From contig JAIYCR010000094.1 of assembly GCA_027487905.1 (NCBI GenBank), forward strand, positions 1-64,000: a stretch of DNA of 64,000 nucleotides, read 5' to 3'. Numbering within the stretch: position 1 is the stretch's first letter; each line of letters begins with the position of its first letter. The position numbers and the translations under genes were made by a program. The DNA comes from Rubrivivax sp. GTDB lineage: Bacteria > Pseudomonadota > Gammaproteobacteria > Burkholderiales > Burkholderiaceae_C. Positions 9,333-18,288 of this stretch are shown one piece after another. The notes under the pieces are model-generated. The model searched no databases. It saw nothing but the letters and a program-made list of their open reading frames with translations, and was not told the origin of the DNA.

Positions 9333-9905
9333 TCAGGTGCTTCGCACCTTCTGGGCGAAGACCTTGCGGAACTTGGCCACCTTGGGCGCCACGACGTAGG
9401 CGCAGTAGCCCTGGCCAGGATTGCGGGCGAAGTAGTGCTGGTGGTAGGCCTCGGCCGGGTGGTAGTTCGATTCGCGCATCAGCTCGGTCACGATGGGGGT
9501 GGCCCCGGCCGGCGCCGCCGCTCGCAGTTCGTCCATGACCGCGCGGGCCACCGCTTCCTGGTCAGCATCGTGCCAGTAGATGCCCGAGCGGTACTGCGTG
9601 CCGACGTCATTGCCCTGGCGGTTGAGCGTGGTCGGGTCGTGGATGACGAAGAAGATCGCCAGGATCTCGGGCAGGGCGATCCGGTCGGGGTCGAAGCGCA
9701 CGCGGACCACCTCGTTATGGCCCGTGCTGCCACTGCACACCTGCTCGTAGGTGGGCCGGTGGACGTGGCCGTTCGAGTAGCCCGACTCGACCGCCAGCAC
9801 GCCGTCGACCTGCTCGAAGACGGCCTCGGTGCACCAGAAGCAGCCGCCGCCGAGCGTGATGGTTTCCTCTCGGGCGGCGTCGGGGCGGGCAGGGGCTGAA
9901 GTCAT
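9333..9905 (-). CDS. msrA: Peptide methionine-S-sulfoxide reductase MsrA
   Basis: Repairs oxidised methionine (S epimer) in the cytoplasm. The 190-residue protein contains the signature LGGGCFWCTEAVF with catalytic C22, the GYSNGH segment, the acidic DPTTLNRQGNDVGTQYRS core, and a C-terminal cysteine in GQGYCAYVV that could act in recycling. The only msrPQ pair in the window, which handles periplasmic methionine sulfoxide, is at 46-47.7 kb. A short inverted repeat (AGGTGC-TTC-GCACCT) overlaps the 3' codons but lacks a clear T-tract. Confidence 0.96.
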   Translation of the reverse strand: MTSAPARPDAAREETITLGGGCFWCTEAVFEQVDGVLAVESGYSNGHVHRPTYEQVCSGSTGHNEVVRVRFDPDRIALPEILAIFFVIHDPTTLNRQGNDVGTQYRSGIYWHDADQEAVARAVMDELRAAAPAGATPIVTELMRESNYHPAEAYHQHYFARNPGQGYCAYVVAPKVAKFRKVFAQKVRST

Positions 9906-9961
9906 CTGGGCTCCAGGGCGGGCGGGTCAGTCCATTGTCGCCCCGGGGGGCTGCCCCCTGC

Positions 9962-12181
9962 TCAGCGCCAGGCGTATCGGGCGGTGACGAGCACGGAGGC
10001 GTTGCGCGGGAGCGCCGGCTCGAAGAAGCGCTGGTTGGCGTCGTTGACGATCACCGATCCCGCATAGCGCCGGTCGGTGGCGTTGTCCAGGCGCAGGCCT
10101 TGCGCGAAGCGCCATGAACCCCAGCGCTGTTCCAGCCCGGCGCGCAGGTTGAGCACCACCCACGACGGCGCCGCGTCGGTGTTGACGTCGTTGACCAGGA
10201 TGCCGCCGGTGGCCACCACCTCCGCTGCGAGCGTCAGGCCGCCCCAGGCCGATGCGGGTTTCCAGGCCAGTTCGGCAAACCCGTACTTCTCCGGTGTGCC
10301 GGGCAGGCGTGCGCCATCGGCGACCGGCTGCGCACCGGTTCCGCTGCCGCTGACGAAAGAGTCGGCGAAGCGCGCGGTCATCACCGTGGCCGCGACGCTG
10401 GCCTGCAGCCCCGCCGGCAGGCGCGCCGACGCGGCGATTTCAACCCCCTGCCGCTGGGTGCGGCCCGCGTTCTTGAAGGTCGAGCGCCCGCCGGTGTTGG
10501 TGTCCACGACGATCTCGTCCTGGGTGCGGATGTCGAAGAGCGCCAGGTCGCCTCGCAGCCAGTCGGCCAGCTTCACCTTGGCGCCGACCTCGGCGTGCCG
10601 GCTGCGCGAGGCATCCAGGCCGAAGTTCAGCCCCGTCGCGCCGGGCCGGTAGGCCAGCTCGGTGAAGGTGGGCGTCTCGAATCCCCGGCCCAGGTTGGCG
10701 TAGAGGTTCACGCTGGGCAGCACCCGCCAGCTCAGCCCGAGCACCGGGTTGGTGGCGGAGAAGTCGACGCTGCCGCTGTCGTCGGGGTTGCCAGGTGCGA
10801 TGAACCGGTCCTGGCTGGTGAATCGGACCTGGCTGCTGCGCAAGCCGGCGGTGAGCGCCAGCGTGCCGCTCAGGTCGACCGACCCTTGCAGGAACACGTC
10901 CTGGTTGCGGACGGTGTTGAGTTCGTCGCGCTTGAGCGCGCCACGAACGCCGTTGGTGTTCAGGTAACCCTGTCGGTCCTCGACCAGGCGGTCGGTCTCG
11001 ATGCCGGCCACCAGCCGCGCACTCTGGTCGGCGCTCAACGGGATTCGGTGGTTGACCTGCAGCCCGAAGCCGGAATAGCGGCGGTCGAAGGCGACGATGC
11101 CACCCGCCGAGGTGGCCGCCGCCTGCGCGGCCGGCGGAATGCTGAGCTTGTTGTCCAGCTTGCGGGTGCCGCCATAGAGCCGGGCCTGCAGCGTGGTGTC
11201 GACCCCCAGCGCCTGTTCCAGCGTCACGCCCGCCTGCTGCTGCTCGACGCTCTTGCTCGCATCCTGCTGCAGCGCCAGCGGTACCGTCTGCGCAGGGTTG
11301 GCGTTGAACTGCGCCCGGGTCAGCCCCAATGGGTCCTTGGAGTCGGGCTGGTCGAGGTTGTTGAAGGTCACGCCCACCCGGGTACCGGTGGCGAAGTCGC
11401 CCTGCCAGCGGGCATTGATCTGCTGGCGCTCGGCCGAGCTGTGGGGCCGGTAGCCATCGGTGCGGAAGTCCGCCAGGTCCAGCACGAGGGCATCGCTCGG
11501 GCCGACCCGGTTCAAGCGCAAGCCGGTCTTGACCTGTCCGAAACGACCGCCGCCGACGACGGCGGTCAGCGCACTGCCTTCGCCCTCGATGCCGCCGGTC
11601 ATGTCGGTGAACACCTGCACGACGCCGCCGGCGGCATTGCCGTAAAGCTGGGCCAGCGGGCCGCGCAGCACCTCGATGCGCCCGGTCGAGCTCAAGGCGA
11701 CGTTGGACGCCTGGCCCTGACCGTCGGGCATGGACGCCGGAATGCCGTCGACCAGCAGCCGCACGCCGCGGATGCCGAAGGTCGAGCGGGAGCCGAAGCC
11801 CCGGATGGACAGCTGAAGGTCCTGGGCGTAGTTCTGCCGGTTCAGCACGGCGATGCCCGGAACGCGGTTGAGCACCTCGGAAAGATTGACCTGAAGGCCC
11901 CCGGCTTCGATGGTGTCGCGGGTCACCGCGCTGATCGACGCCGGTGCGTCGAAGCTGGACTGGCGGCTTCGACCTGCGCTGATCACCACCGGGTCGAGCG
12001 TGGAGGCCGGGCTTGCGGACGCCGGGCTGCTGGCGGCATTTGCCTGCGCCAGTGCCTGCAGGCTTGCCGGGCCGGTCAGGGCGAGCGCGGCGGCGAGCGC
12101 CACGGCGCGTCGAGCAGGCGGCCCGCGCCGGGCGGAACCGCGGATTTCGGATGCGAAGGAGTTGTGCATGTCGGAACTCAT
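9962..12181 (-). CDS. TonB-dependent outer-membrane receptor
   Basis: A 739-residue outer-membrane beta-barrel transporter. After an N-terminal leader with a hydrophobic stretch (AVALAAALALTGPASLQALAQA) come a TonB-box-like DPVVISAGR, the plug domain (LNRVPGIAVLNRQN, IRGFGSRSTFGIRGVRLLVDG, IEVLRGPLAQLYGNAAGGVV) and a barrel ending in ARYAWR. The start at 12181 is chosen over the longer frame, which would run into the upstream cytochrome gene; a second in-frame ATG at 12169 is equally possible. It is the last gene of a three-gene set with a PQQ-type dehydrogenase and a cytochrome c, suggesting import of a sugar-like compound or cofactor connected with that oxidation. The ligand cannot be read from sequence. 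Confidence 0.9.
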   Translation of the reverse strand: MSSDMHNSFASEIRGSARRGPPARRAVALAAALALTGPASLQALAQANAASSPASASPASTLDPVVISAGRSRQSSFDAPASISAVTRDTIEAGGLQVNLSEVLNRVPGIAVLNRQNYAQDLQLSIRGFGSRSTFGIRGVRLLVDGIPASMPDGQGQASNVALSSTGRIEVLRGPLAQLYGNAAGGVVQVFTDMTGGIEGEGSALTAVVGGGRFGQVKTGLRLNRVGPSDALVLDLADFRTDGYRPHSSAERQQINARWQGDFATGTRVGVTFNNLDQPDSKDPLGLTRAQFNANPAQTVPLALQQDASKSVEQQQAGVTLEQALGVDTTLQARLYGGTRKLDNKLSIPPAAQAAATSAGGIVAFDRRYSGFGLQVNHRIPLSADQSARLVAGIETDRLVEDRQGYLNTNGVRGALKRDELNTVRNQDVFLQGSVDLSGTLALTAGLRSSQVRFTSQDRFIAPGNPDDSGSVDFSATNPVLGLSWRVLPSVNLYANLGRGFETPTFTELAYRPGATGLNFGLDASRSRHAEVGAKVKLADWLRGDLALFDIRTQDEIVVDTNTGGRSTFKNAGRTQRQGVEIAASARLPAGLQASVAATVMTARFADSFVSGSGTGAQPVADGARLPGTPEKYGFAELAWKPASAWGGLTLAAEVVATGGILVNDVNTDAAPSWVVLNLRAGLEQRWGSWRFAQGLRLDNATDRRYAGSVIVNDANQRFFEPALPRNASVLVTARYAWR

Positions 12182-12267
12182 GGAGGTCGGGGCCGCCCCG
12201 CCCTGCACGGGAGGCGAGGCGGTGCTCCGATGCACCCGCCAGAAGCAGGCGCACGGGAGCGCTGGCG

Positions 12268-12702
12268 TCAGTTGGGTGCGGTGGCCTCCAGCCGGATGGC
12301 TGAGTACCAGGCGGAGAGATCGGCGATGTCGTCGTCGGTCAGCGGCCGCGCGATCACGGACATGATCTCGTTGGGACGCTTTCCGCTTCGATAGGCCTTG
12401 AGCTGCTCCACCAGGTACATCGCCGGCTGTCCGGCCAGGTTGGGCGCATTGGGCACGCTGCTGATGCCCAGCTGGCCGTGGCACACGGCGCAGCTGCGCG
12501 CCTTGTCCTGCCCGGCCTTGATCTGCGCAGCCGACTGGGCCTGGGCCGCCTGGGGCGACAGCAGGCCCAGGCCAAGCGCGCAGGCCAGGGCCAGCCAGGC
12601 GCCCAGCGGGCCCAGGCTGCGAGGAGCCGGGCCCGCCCCGCGGGCCCCGTGCAGCCGGGCCGACGCCTTGCCGGCCACGGTCTGCAGAGAAGCCCGCCTC
12701 AT
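12268..12702 (-). CDS. Periplasmic c-type cytochrome
   Basis: A 144-residue monohaem cytochrome. An N-terminal arginine-rich leader and hydrophobic core (LGAWLALACALGLGLLSP) ending near QAAQAQ suggest Sec export. The haem motif CAVCH is at residues 71-75, and a downstream methionine in NEIMSVIARPL is the probable sixth ligand. The class I fold is indicated by the LTDDDIADLSAWYSAI helix. Its ATG shares one base with the TGA of the dehydrogenase gene (TGATG at 12704-12700), so the two are translationally coupled; it probably accepts electrons from that enzyme. Confidence 0.88.
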   Translation of the reverse strand: MRRASLQTVAGKASARLHGARGAGPAPRSLGPLGAWLALACALGLGLLSPQAAQAQSAAQIKAGQDKARSCAVCHGQLGISSVPNAPNLAGQPAMYLVEQLKAYRSGKRPNEIMSVIARPLTDDDIADLSAWYSAIRLEATAPN

Positions 12703-14012
12703 CACGGCGCCGAGTAGGTGACGCGGTAGATGGCGCCGGCGAAGTCGTCGCTGATCAGCAGCGAACCGTCCTTCATCACCGCCACGTCCACCGGACGACC
12801 CCGGTAGATGCCGTTCTCGTCGAGCCAGCCTTCGGCGAACACCTCGTTGCCCGCTGCCGTTCCGTCCGCCTTCAGCGGCACGAAGTTGATCAGCGCGCCA
12901 CTCGGCTTGGTGCGGTTCCACGAACCGTGGGCAGCCACGAACATGCCGCCGCGGTACTTCTGCGGGAACATGTTGCCGGTGTAGAAGGTCATGCCGAGCT
13001 GGGCCTGGTGGGCCGGGAACTCGATCTGCGGCGCGATCAGCGGCGTGTTGGCCGGCGGCGGCACGTCCTTCAGGTCAGGCGCCGCGGGCGATCCGGCAAC
13101 GCGGAACTTGCCGTTGAACCAGGGGAAGCCGAAATGCTCGCCCACCTTGGTGGAGCGGTTCAGCTCACCCGGGGGGATGTCGTCGCCCAGGCCGTCGACC
13201 TGGTTGTCGGTCCACCACAGCGAGCCGTCCTTCGGATTGAAGTCCTGGCCCACGGAGTTGCGCATGCCGCGCGCGAAGACCTCGCGCTTGCTGCCGTCGA
13301 AGGCGTTCATCCGCACGATGCCGCCGATGCCGACCTTGTCGTACAGGTCGATCTTCTCCTTGGGCTGCACGTTGTGCGGCTGGCCCAGCGTCACGTAGAG
13401 CATGCCGTCCGGCCCGACGCGGCAGGTGCGCGCGCCGTGGTTGAAGCTCTCCTCTTCCGGCGGGATCAGCTTGCCCTGCGGCACGACCTCGATCACCGCG
13501 ACGTCCGGGCCCTCGTAGAAGAACTCGGCGGCCGGGAAGTTCAGCACCCGGTTGTGCTCGACCACGACGAGGAAGCCGTCCTTGGTCCAGCACACGCCGT
13601 TGGGGTTGGTGAACTTCAGGCTCGGCGCAAAGCTCTTGACCTCGTCGGCGCGGCCCGAGCTGTCGCGGTCGGTGACGGCCCACACGGTGGTCTTGCGCGT
13701 GCCGACGAACAGCATGTTGGTGCTGGGCGCGACGGCCATGTGGCGGGCGTCGGGAACGATCGCGTAGAGGTCGATCTTGAAGCCCGGCGGGAGCTTCACC
13801 CGCTTGAGGTTCTCGCGCAGCTGGTTGGCCTTGGGGCCATCCTGGGCGACGGTCGGGATGTTCAGGTCGGTGGTCGCGACCTTCATCTGCTTGAGCGTCT
13901 CGAGGTTGGACGGGCGGGCTGCGCCGCTGGCCTGCTGGGCCGCCACGCCACCGGTGGCAAGGGCCAAGGCGGCGGCAACGCCGGCAAGGGCGTGCTGACG
14001 GAATCGGGTCAT
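12702..14012 (-). CDS. PQQ-dependent sugar/sorbosone-type dehydrogenase
   Basis: A secreted beta-propeller quinoprotein of the soluble glucose/L-sorbosone dehydrogenase family, 436 residues. The ATG at 14012 follows a good AGGAGA and opens a signal peptide (MTRFRQHALAGVAAALALATGGVAAQ). Propeller landmarks include VKLPPGFKIDLYAIVPDARHMAV, GVCWTKDGFLVVVEHNRVLNFP, ARTCRVGPDGMLYVTLG, MRNSVGQDFNPKDGSLWWTDNQ and RGRPVDVAVMKDGSLLISDD. It heads an operon with a cytochrome c and a TonB receptor. Real substrate is unknown; aldoses or aldehydes are usual in this family, and PQQ binding is inferred from family, since no PQQ synthesis genes are in the window. Confidence 0.85.
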   Translation of the reverse strand: MTRFRQHALAGVAAALALATGGVAAQQASGAARPSNLETLKQMKVATTDLNIPTVAQDGPKANQLRENLKRVKLPPGFKIDLYAIVPDARHMAVAPSTNMLFVGTRKTTVWAVTDRDSSGRADEVKSFAPSLKFTNPNGVCWTKDGFLVVVEHNRVLNFPAAEFFYEGPDVAVIEVVPQGKLIPPEEESFNHGARTCRVGPDGMLYVTLGQPHNVQPKEKIDLYDKVGIGGIVRMNAFDGSKREVFARGMRNSVGQDFNPKDGSLWWTDNQVDGLGDDIPPGELNRSTKVGEHFGFPWFNGKFRVAGSPAAPDLKDVPPPANTPLIAPQIEFPAHQAQLGMTFYTGNMFPQKYRGGMFVAAHGSWNRTKPSGALINFVPLKADGTAAGNEVFAEGWLDENGIYRGRPVDVAVMKDGSLLISDDFAGAIYRVTYSAP

Positions 14013-14205
14013 GAAGTCTCCTGGGTTGGTTGTCGTGGCGTCGACGCCGGGCTTGACGAAGCGCAAGGCCGGGTCGCCGCGAGTGCAGTATTTGGCTAAG
14101 CGCGCGATCGGCGCTGCGGGTGCACCCGCAGTTGGGCGAACATCGCCGGGAAAACGATGATGCGGAAAGCCCGGCTGTGCAAGCCGGCGGACCTTCCACC
14201 TGACC

Positions 14206-15024
14206 ATGCAATCCTTCTTCTCGCTGCTGGCGCTGGACGCCTGGAAACCGGCGCTGGCCGCCCTGCTGCTGCCGCCCGTGCCCCTGCTGCTGCTGTGCAT
14301 CGTCGGCGCGCGCCTGATCCTGCGTCACCGGGTGCGGGGCTGGCTGCTGGTGCTCGTCGGCCTGCTGCTGCTCGCCTTGTTCTCGCTGCGCGGAACGGCG
14401 GTCATCCTGCGCGACCAGTTCCTGCGTCCGCCACCCGCGCTGGCCGAAGGACCCCTGGCCGACCTGCAGGCGCGGGTGAAGGCGGGCGAACGGGTGGCCA
14501 TCGTGGTTCTGGGCGGTGGCCGCCGGGCCTACGCGCCGGAGTACGGCGTGGCCGATCTGGAGCCGCCCACACTGGAGCGCCTGCGCTACGGCGTCTGGCT
14601 TTCGCGGCGCATCGGGGCGGACCTGGCCTTCAGCGGCGGCCTTGGCTGGGAGGCCGGAGGACGCGAGGGCAGCAGCGCCACCGAGGCCGAAGTGGCCGCG
14701 CGCGTGGCCAGGTCGGAGTTCAACCAGCCCATCCGCTGGCTCGAAGCGACCTCCCGGGACACCCGGGAAAACGCGGCCCTGAGCCTGCCGCCGCTTCGCG
14801 CCGCCGGCATCAGGACGGTCGTCGTGGTGACGCATGCCTGGCACATGCCCAGGGCACTGACCCATTTCCAGCGCAGTGCCGGCGCTGATCTCAAGGTGAT
14901 CCCCGCGCCGATGGGGCAGGTTCTCCTCACCCACAGATGGGTGTCCGACTGGCTGCCATCCGGCGACGGTTTGCAGGAGAATCGGCGGGTGCTGCGGGAG
15001 TTGCTGGCCACACTGGCCGGCTGA
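14206..15024 (+). CDS. DUF218/YdcF-family inner-membrane protein
   Basis: A 272-residue protein with two N-terminal hydrophobic segments (about residues 15-35 and 44-60), followed by a DUF218 domain: AIVVLGGGRRAYAPEYG, LRYGVWLSRRIGADLAFSGG, EATSRDTRENAALS, and VVVVTHAWHMPRAL. Members such as ElyC/SanA/YdcF are linked to envelope maintenance, but the reaction is not established. It is divergent from the quinoprotein operon; the 193-bp gap between them holds both promoters. Confidence 0.88.
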   Translation: MQSFFSLLALDAWKPALAALLLPPVPLLLLCIVGARLILRHRVRGWLLVLVGLLLLALFSLRGTAVILRDQFLRPPPALAEGPLADLQARVKAGERVAIVVLGGGRRAYAPEYGVADLEPPTLERLRYGVWLSRRIGADLAFSGGLGWEAGGREGSSATEAEVAARVARSEFNQPIRWLEATSRDTRENAALSLPPLRAAGIRTVVVVTHAWHMPRALTHFQRSAGADLKVIPAPMGQVLLTHRWVSDWLPSGDGLQENRRVLRELLATLAG

Positions 15025-15163
15025 CCCCTGCGTCGCCCCTGCGGCCCCACCCTTCGGCTCAAGTTCCGCCGGAAGGCGCCGACATCCGATCACGGTTGTT
15101 TCGAAGGCGGTGCCGTTCTGCCCGGCCCGGGCATGGCGCCCCCTCGTGGCGCGAGGCCCATTC

Positions 15164-15847
15164 ATGTTCAAGAAGAACCCCACCGCCTACACCGGCAACG
15201 GCTTCGCCGCCGACAAGCCCGCACCCGAGCGCACCTTCGAGTCCGCGGCGCTTCGTCGGCTGTCCGAGCCGCTGGAGTTCCCCTCGCTCGAGTGGCCGGA
15301 AACCGCGCCGCAACCCCTGCCACCGGACCCGACGGCGCCGGTCCGGATGCCCGCCCTCTCCCCGGTCGGCGTCAAGGAGCTGCCGCCGGCGGACCGCCGG
15401 GTGCACGGTCGCTCCCAGGACCACTGGCCCAATCCGCCCCCCATCCGCGCCGGCCTGAGGCCCGAACCAGCCGTCCTGGCGATGCGGCGCCCGCCCGCCC
15501 CCTTCGACCGCGAACTGACCCGGCTGGGCGTTCGCTGGATGCTGTCCATCCCCCGTCGGCACAGGCCGCGCGAACTGGCCGCCCGCTTTCCGCATGTCGT
15601 CAACCGGATGGCGCTGCTGTGGGGCAAGCGCGACCTCGTCAGCCGCTACTTCGACGACCTGATGGTCGACCGGCGCGGCAATCGCCAGGGCTTTCCCCGC
15701 GAGGTGACCCAGGAGATCCTCGCGCTGCATGGTCACTTCGAAGCCTTGTTCGACCGGAACATGCGCCCTTTCGGGTTCAACCTGGACAGTGACAGCACCC
15801 AGGGCGAGCCCACCGTGCCCATGCCGCTGGAGTGGTCTGTGGGTTGA
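15164..15847 (+). CDS. Conserved hypothetical protein
   Basis: I do not recognise this gene. The 227-residue product starts MFKKNPTAYTGNGFAADKP; an upstream ATG at 15110 is possible but adds atypical sequence. The first half is proline-rich and looks disordered. The second half (from about residue 105) is denser, with FDRELTRLGVRWMLSIPRRHRPRELAARFP and GKRDLVSRYFDDLMVDRRGNRQGFP, suggesting a small helical domain. No signal peptide, membrane helix or catalytic motif is seen. It is isolated, with no operon partner. Confidence 0.6.
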   Translation: MFKKNPTAYTGNGFAADKPAPERTFESAALRRLSEPLEFPSLEWPETAPQPLPPDPTAPVRMPALSPVGVKELPPADRRVHGRSQDHWPNPPPIRAGLRPEPAVLAMRRPPAPFDRELTRLGVRWMLSIPRRHRPRELAARFPHVVNRMALLWGKRDLVSRYFDDLMVDRRGNRQGFPREVTQEILALHGHFEALFDRNMRPFGFNLDSDSTQGEPTVPMPLEWSVG

Positions 15848-15863
15848 GTTCGACCTTGCACGC

Positions 15864-15877
15864 GTGCCTGGAGGCAC
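15864..15877. other. Short perfect hairpin in ANTAR-gene leader
   Basis: GTGCCT-GG-AGGCAC forms a 6-bp stem 18 bases after the end of the previous gene. It may be a weak terminator remnant; there is no T-tract. It is noted because ANTAR proteins act on leader RNA hairpins, and the ANTAR gene follows at 16035. Confidence 0.3.
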
Positions 15878-16034
15878 GATCCATCGCGTTGGAGTTGAGG
15901 ACGGGAATCGAGCACACGGGGCAATCCCCGATCAGGGAGCAGTCCGCGGCGGACGACACTAGACTTCGCCGCGCAGTCATGGGTTAACCGGTGCCGCCAG
16001 AGCCCCCGGAAGCCCGAGGTATGAGGGTAAAGAG

Positions 16035-16616
16035 ATGATTCTGGGATTGGTTCTGCGCCAGCCGGCTCAAACCGTGCTGGCCCAACATGACTATCTGGCC
16101 AACCTGGGTTGGCAGGTGAAGCCGCTGTCAGGACTCGAGGAAGCGCTCGACCCCGATTCGCTGCCTGGCTCCACGCCGCTCGTGGCGGAGTGGTTGGACG
16201 ACGGCGACGAGATGCTCGCCCGGGTCTGCCACCATCGACCGACGGTGCTGCTCAGCCGCGCGCCCTGTCCGGAGAAGGCTCAGCAGGCCATGGGCATCGG
16301 GGCCAGCGCGCTGCTCGACATGTCGGCCGACCCGGCCTGGTGGGCCGCCAGCCTTCCGCTGTGGATGGCCCAGCACGCCGAGCGCCGCGCTGCCCGCCAG
16401 CGCGACCATGAACAGCGTCAGGCCATCGCCGACGCCCGGTCGATCAGCGCGGCGGTCGGCTTGATCGCCGAGCGGGCGCACCTGAGCATCGATCAGGCTT
16501 TCGCGCAGCTGCGCAGCACGGCGAGGTCGCAACGGCGTCGCCTGGAGCTCGCAGCGGCCGACGAGATCGCCGCCCACCGGCGCCGGGTGGTCGTGCAGGC
16601 GAGCGACGGCTCCTGA
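16035..16616 (+). CDS. ANTAR-domain protein with degenerate receiver-like N-terminus
   Basis: A 193-residue predicted RNA-binding antiterminator. The C-terminal part (about residues 125-185) fits the ANTAR pattern: ISAAVGLIAERAHLSIDQAF, then QLRSTARSQRRRLELAAADEI. The N-terminal 110 residues have the size and alternating pattern of a receiver domain (LGLVLRQPAQTVLAQHDYLANLG), but the usual LVxD phospho-acceptor strand and the KP lysine are not evident; the corresponding strands read PLVAEWLDDG and TVLLSRAP. It may therefore be a pseudo-receiver or bind a ligand. The gene stands alone, with no nitrate-assimilation or amidase genes nearby. The target leader RNA is unknown. Confidence 0.65.
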   Translation: MILGLVLRQPAQTVLAQHDYLANLGWQVKPLSGLEEALDPDSLPGSTPLVAEWLDDGDEMLARVCHHRPTVLLSRAPCPEKAQQAMGIGASALLDMSADPAWWAASLPLWMAQHAERRAARQRDHEQRQAIADARSISAAVGLIAERAHLSIDQAFAQLRSTARSQRRRLELAAADEIAAHRRRVVVQASDGS

Positions 16617-16700
16617 GCCCTCCAGGCTTCCTTCACCCGGTGGCTGAAGTTGCCGGGTTCGGCAGGCCTTGCTGATCTGCGCCTGCGATCATCCGGGTTC

Positions 16701-18284
16701 ATGACCGAATCCGATCTGCGCCGTGTGTGTCTCCTGGCTGCTTTCGAGCGCCCGATGACGCCGCCCTGGCGCGAGGCTGACGCCCTGTGGGCATCGGACG
16801 AAGCCCGCAGGCGTTGCGGCTCACAGGCTTCGCTGGACCGCTGGGCCGCTGCGCGGGCCGAATGTGGCTTGACGCGGCTGGCCGAACGTTCGCCCGGTCT
16901 CGGCGCCTGGCTGGCCCGTGCTACCCCGATGCGGCTGGGCCTGCGCGGGTTGGGTGCCGCAGTGGCGCTTGCCGGCTTGTTCGCAGGCGCTACGCTGGGC
17001 TCGATCGGTCGCCTTGACCGGTTCGACCTGCTCGCACCCCCTCTCGTGGGCCTGCTGGCCTGGAACCTCGCGGTCTATGCGGGGCTGTTGACCTGGGGCG
17101 TGGGCCTGGTCTTGCGACGATCGGTCTCTCGCACCGAAGGTGCTTCCGCCGCCCGCGGCGACGCCGGCTTCGCCGCGGCGCTGGTCCGGATGATCCATCG
17201 GCTGAAGCGGGCTTGGCGCGACCCGCTGGGCCGGTCGGCGGGCGATTCCTCCGCCCTCGGCCTGGAGGCCGAGCCGGCGGCGGCCCTGGCTCGTTTCCAC
17301 GGCCAGTGGGCTCGGTGGTGCATGCCGCTGTGGAAGCAGCGGCTGACCCTTGCCCTTCACCTGGCAGCGGCGGCGGTGGCCTTGGGCGCGCTGGGCGCCC
17401 TCTATCTCAGAGGGCTGGCCTTCGAACTGAGGGCGGTGTGGGACAGCACCTTCCTGGTTCCGCAGCAGGCCCTGACGGTGCTGGGGTGGGTGCTGGGGCC
17501 GGCCAGTGCCCTCAGCGGCCTGACCCTGCCCTCGGTGGATGCCTTTGCCTCCCTTCGAAGCTCGGTCGGCTCCGGCGAGAACGCGGCACGTTGGATTCAC
17601 CTGTGGGCCGTGACCCTGGCGATCTTCGTCGTGCTGCCCCGCCTGCTGCTGGCCAGCGTGGCCGGCCTGCAGGCGCATCGACTTGCCCGTTCGATGCCGA
17701 TCGCGTGGCTGGACGAACCGGCGCTTGCCGCGCTGGCCACCCAGCACGGCCGCGGCGATGTGCGTGTTCGGTTGCTCCCCTACCGGATCGAGCCGGGCGA
17801 CCAGGCCCGACAGGCGCTGCGCGAGCAGTTGACGGCCGCACTGGGCCGCGCGCCCACACTGGACTGGATGGCGGCGGCCGCCGAGGGGGACGAGGAGGTC
17901 TGTGCAGCGCGCGCGGCATCGCACCCCAAGGCCGCCTCCAGCGCAAGCGACGGGCCGTCCACCCCGCTGGCCTGGATGTCAGCCGCACAGACCCCCGAGC
18001 GGGAAACCCACGGGCGCCTGATCCTGGCGCTCACCGCGGCCAGCCGCGCGACGGGCGCCGCACGCCGATTCATCGTCGACGAAACCGGATTCGGCTCACG
18101 CCTGACGGCTCACGATGCGCGCCTGCGTCGGGCCGAGCGGCGGCAGGCCTGGGCCGCGCTGGCCGAGGAGATCGGCCATCAAGCCGTCTTCGTCGACTTG
18201 TCGGAACCGACGGAGCCCGCCTTGGCGGACGCCCGACGCGCCGCCCTGGTCCGCGCCTTCGCGCCGCCCGACACCGCGGACTGA
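16701..18284 (+). CDS. DUF2868 membrane protein
   Basis: A 527-residue inner-membrane protein of unknown function. An N-terminal cytoplasmic part of about 90 residues precedes four hydrophobic spans, near residues 92-112, 115-145, 215-245 and 300-325. A soluble C-terminal domain follows (VRVRLLPYRIEPGD, RFIVDETGFGSRL, QAVFVDLSEP). Family members are regularly adjacent to a DUF3482 GTPase, as here, where the next gene begins 4 bases after the stop. The ATG at 16701 is used because it lies in a clean intergenic region and gives a normal N-terminus. Confidence 0.85.
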   Translation: MTESDLRRVCLLAAFERPMTPPWREADALWASDEARRRCGSQASLDRWAAARAECGLTRLAERSPGLGAWLARATPMRLGLRGLGAAVALAGLFAGATLGSIGRLDRFDLLAPPLVGLLAWNLAVYAGLLTWGVGLVLRRSVSRTEGASAARGDAGFAAALVRMIHRLKRAWRDPLGRSAGDSSALGLEAEPAAALARFHGQWARWCMPLWKQRLTLALHLAAAAVALGALGALYLRGLAFELRAVWDSTFLVPQQALTVLGWVLGPASALSGLTLPSVDAFASLRSSVGSGENAARWIHLWAVTLAIFVVLPRLLLASVAGLQAHRLARSMPIAWLDEPALAALATQHGRGDVRVRLLPYRIEPGDQARQALREQLTAALGRAPTLDWMAAAAEGDEEVCAARAASHPKAASSASDGPSTPLAWMSAAQTPERETHGRLILALTAASRATGAARRFIVDETGFGSRLTAHDARLRRAERRQAWAALAEEIGHQAVFVDLSEPTEPALADARRAALVRAFAPPDTAD

Positions 18285-18288
18285 AGCC

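Noticed and set aside
9336-9350. Inverted repeat at the msrA 3' end as a terminator
   Set aside because: It lies within the last codons of msrA and has no T-tract on either strand.
10595-12394. 599-codon plus-strand frame opposite the TonB receptor
   Set aside because: The minus strand has unambiguous plug and barrel motifs; the plus-strand product is low complexity.
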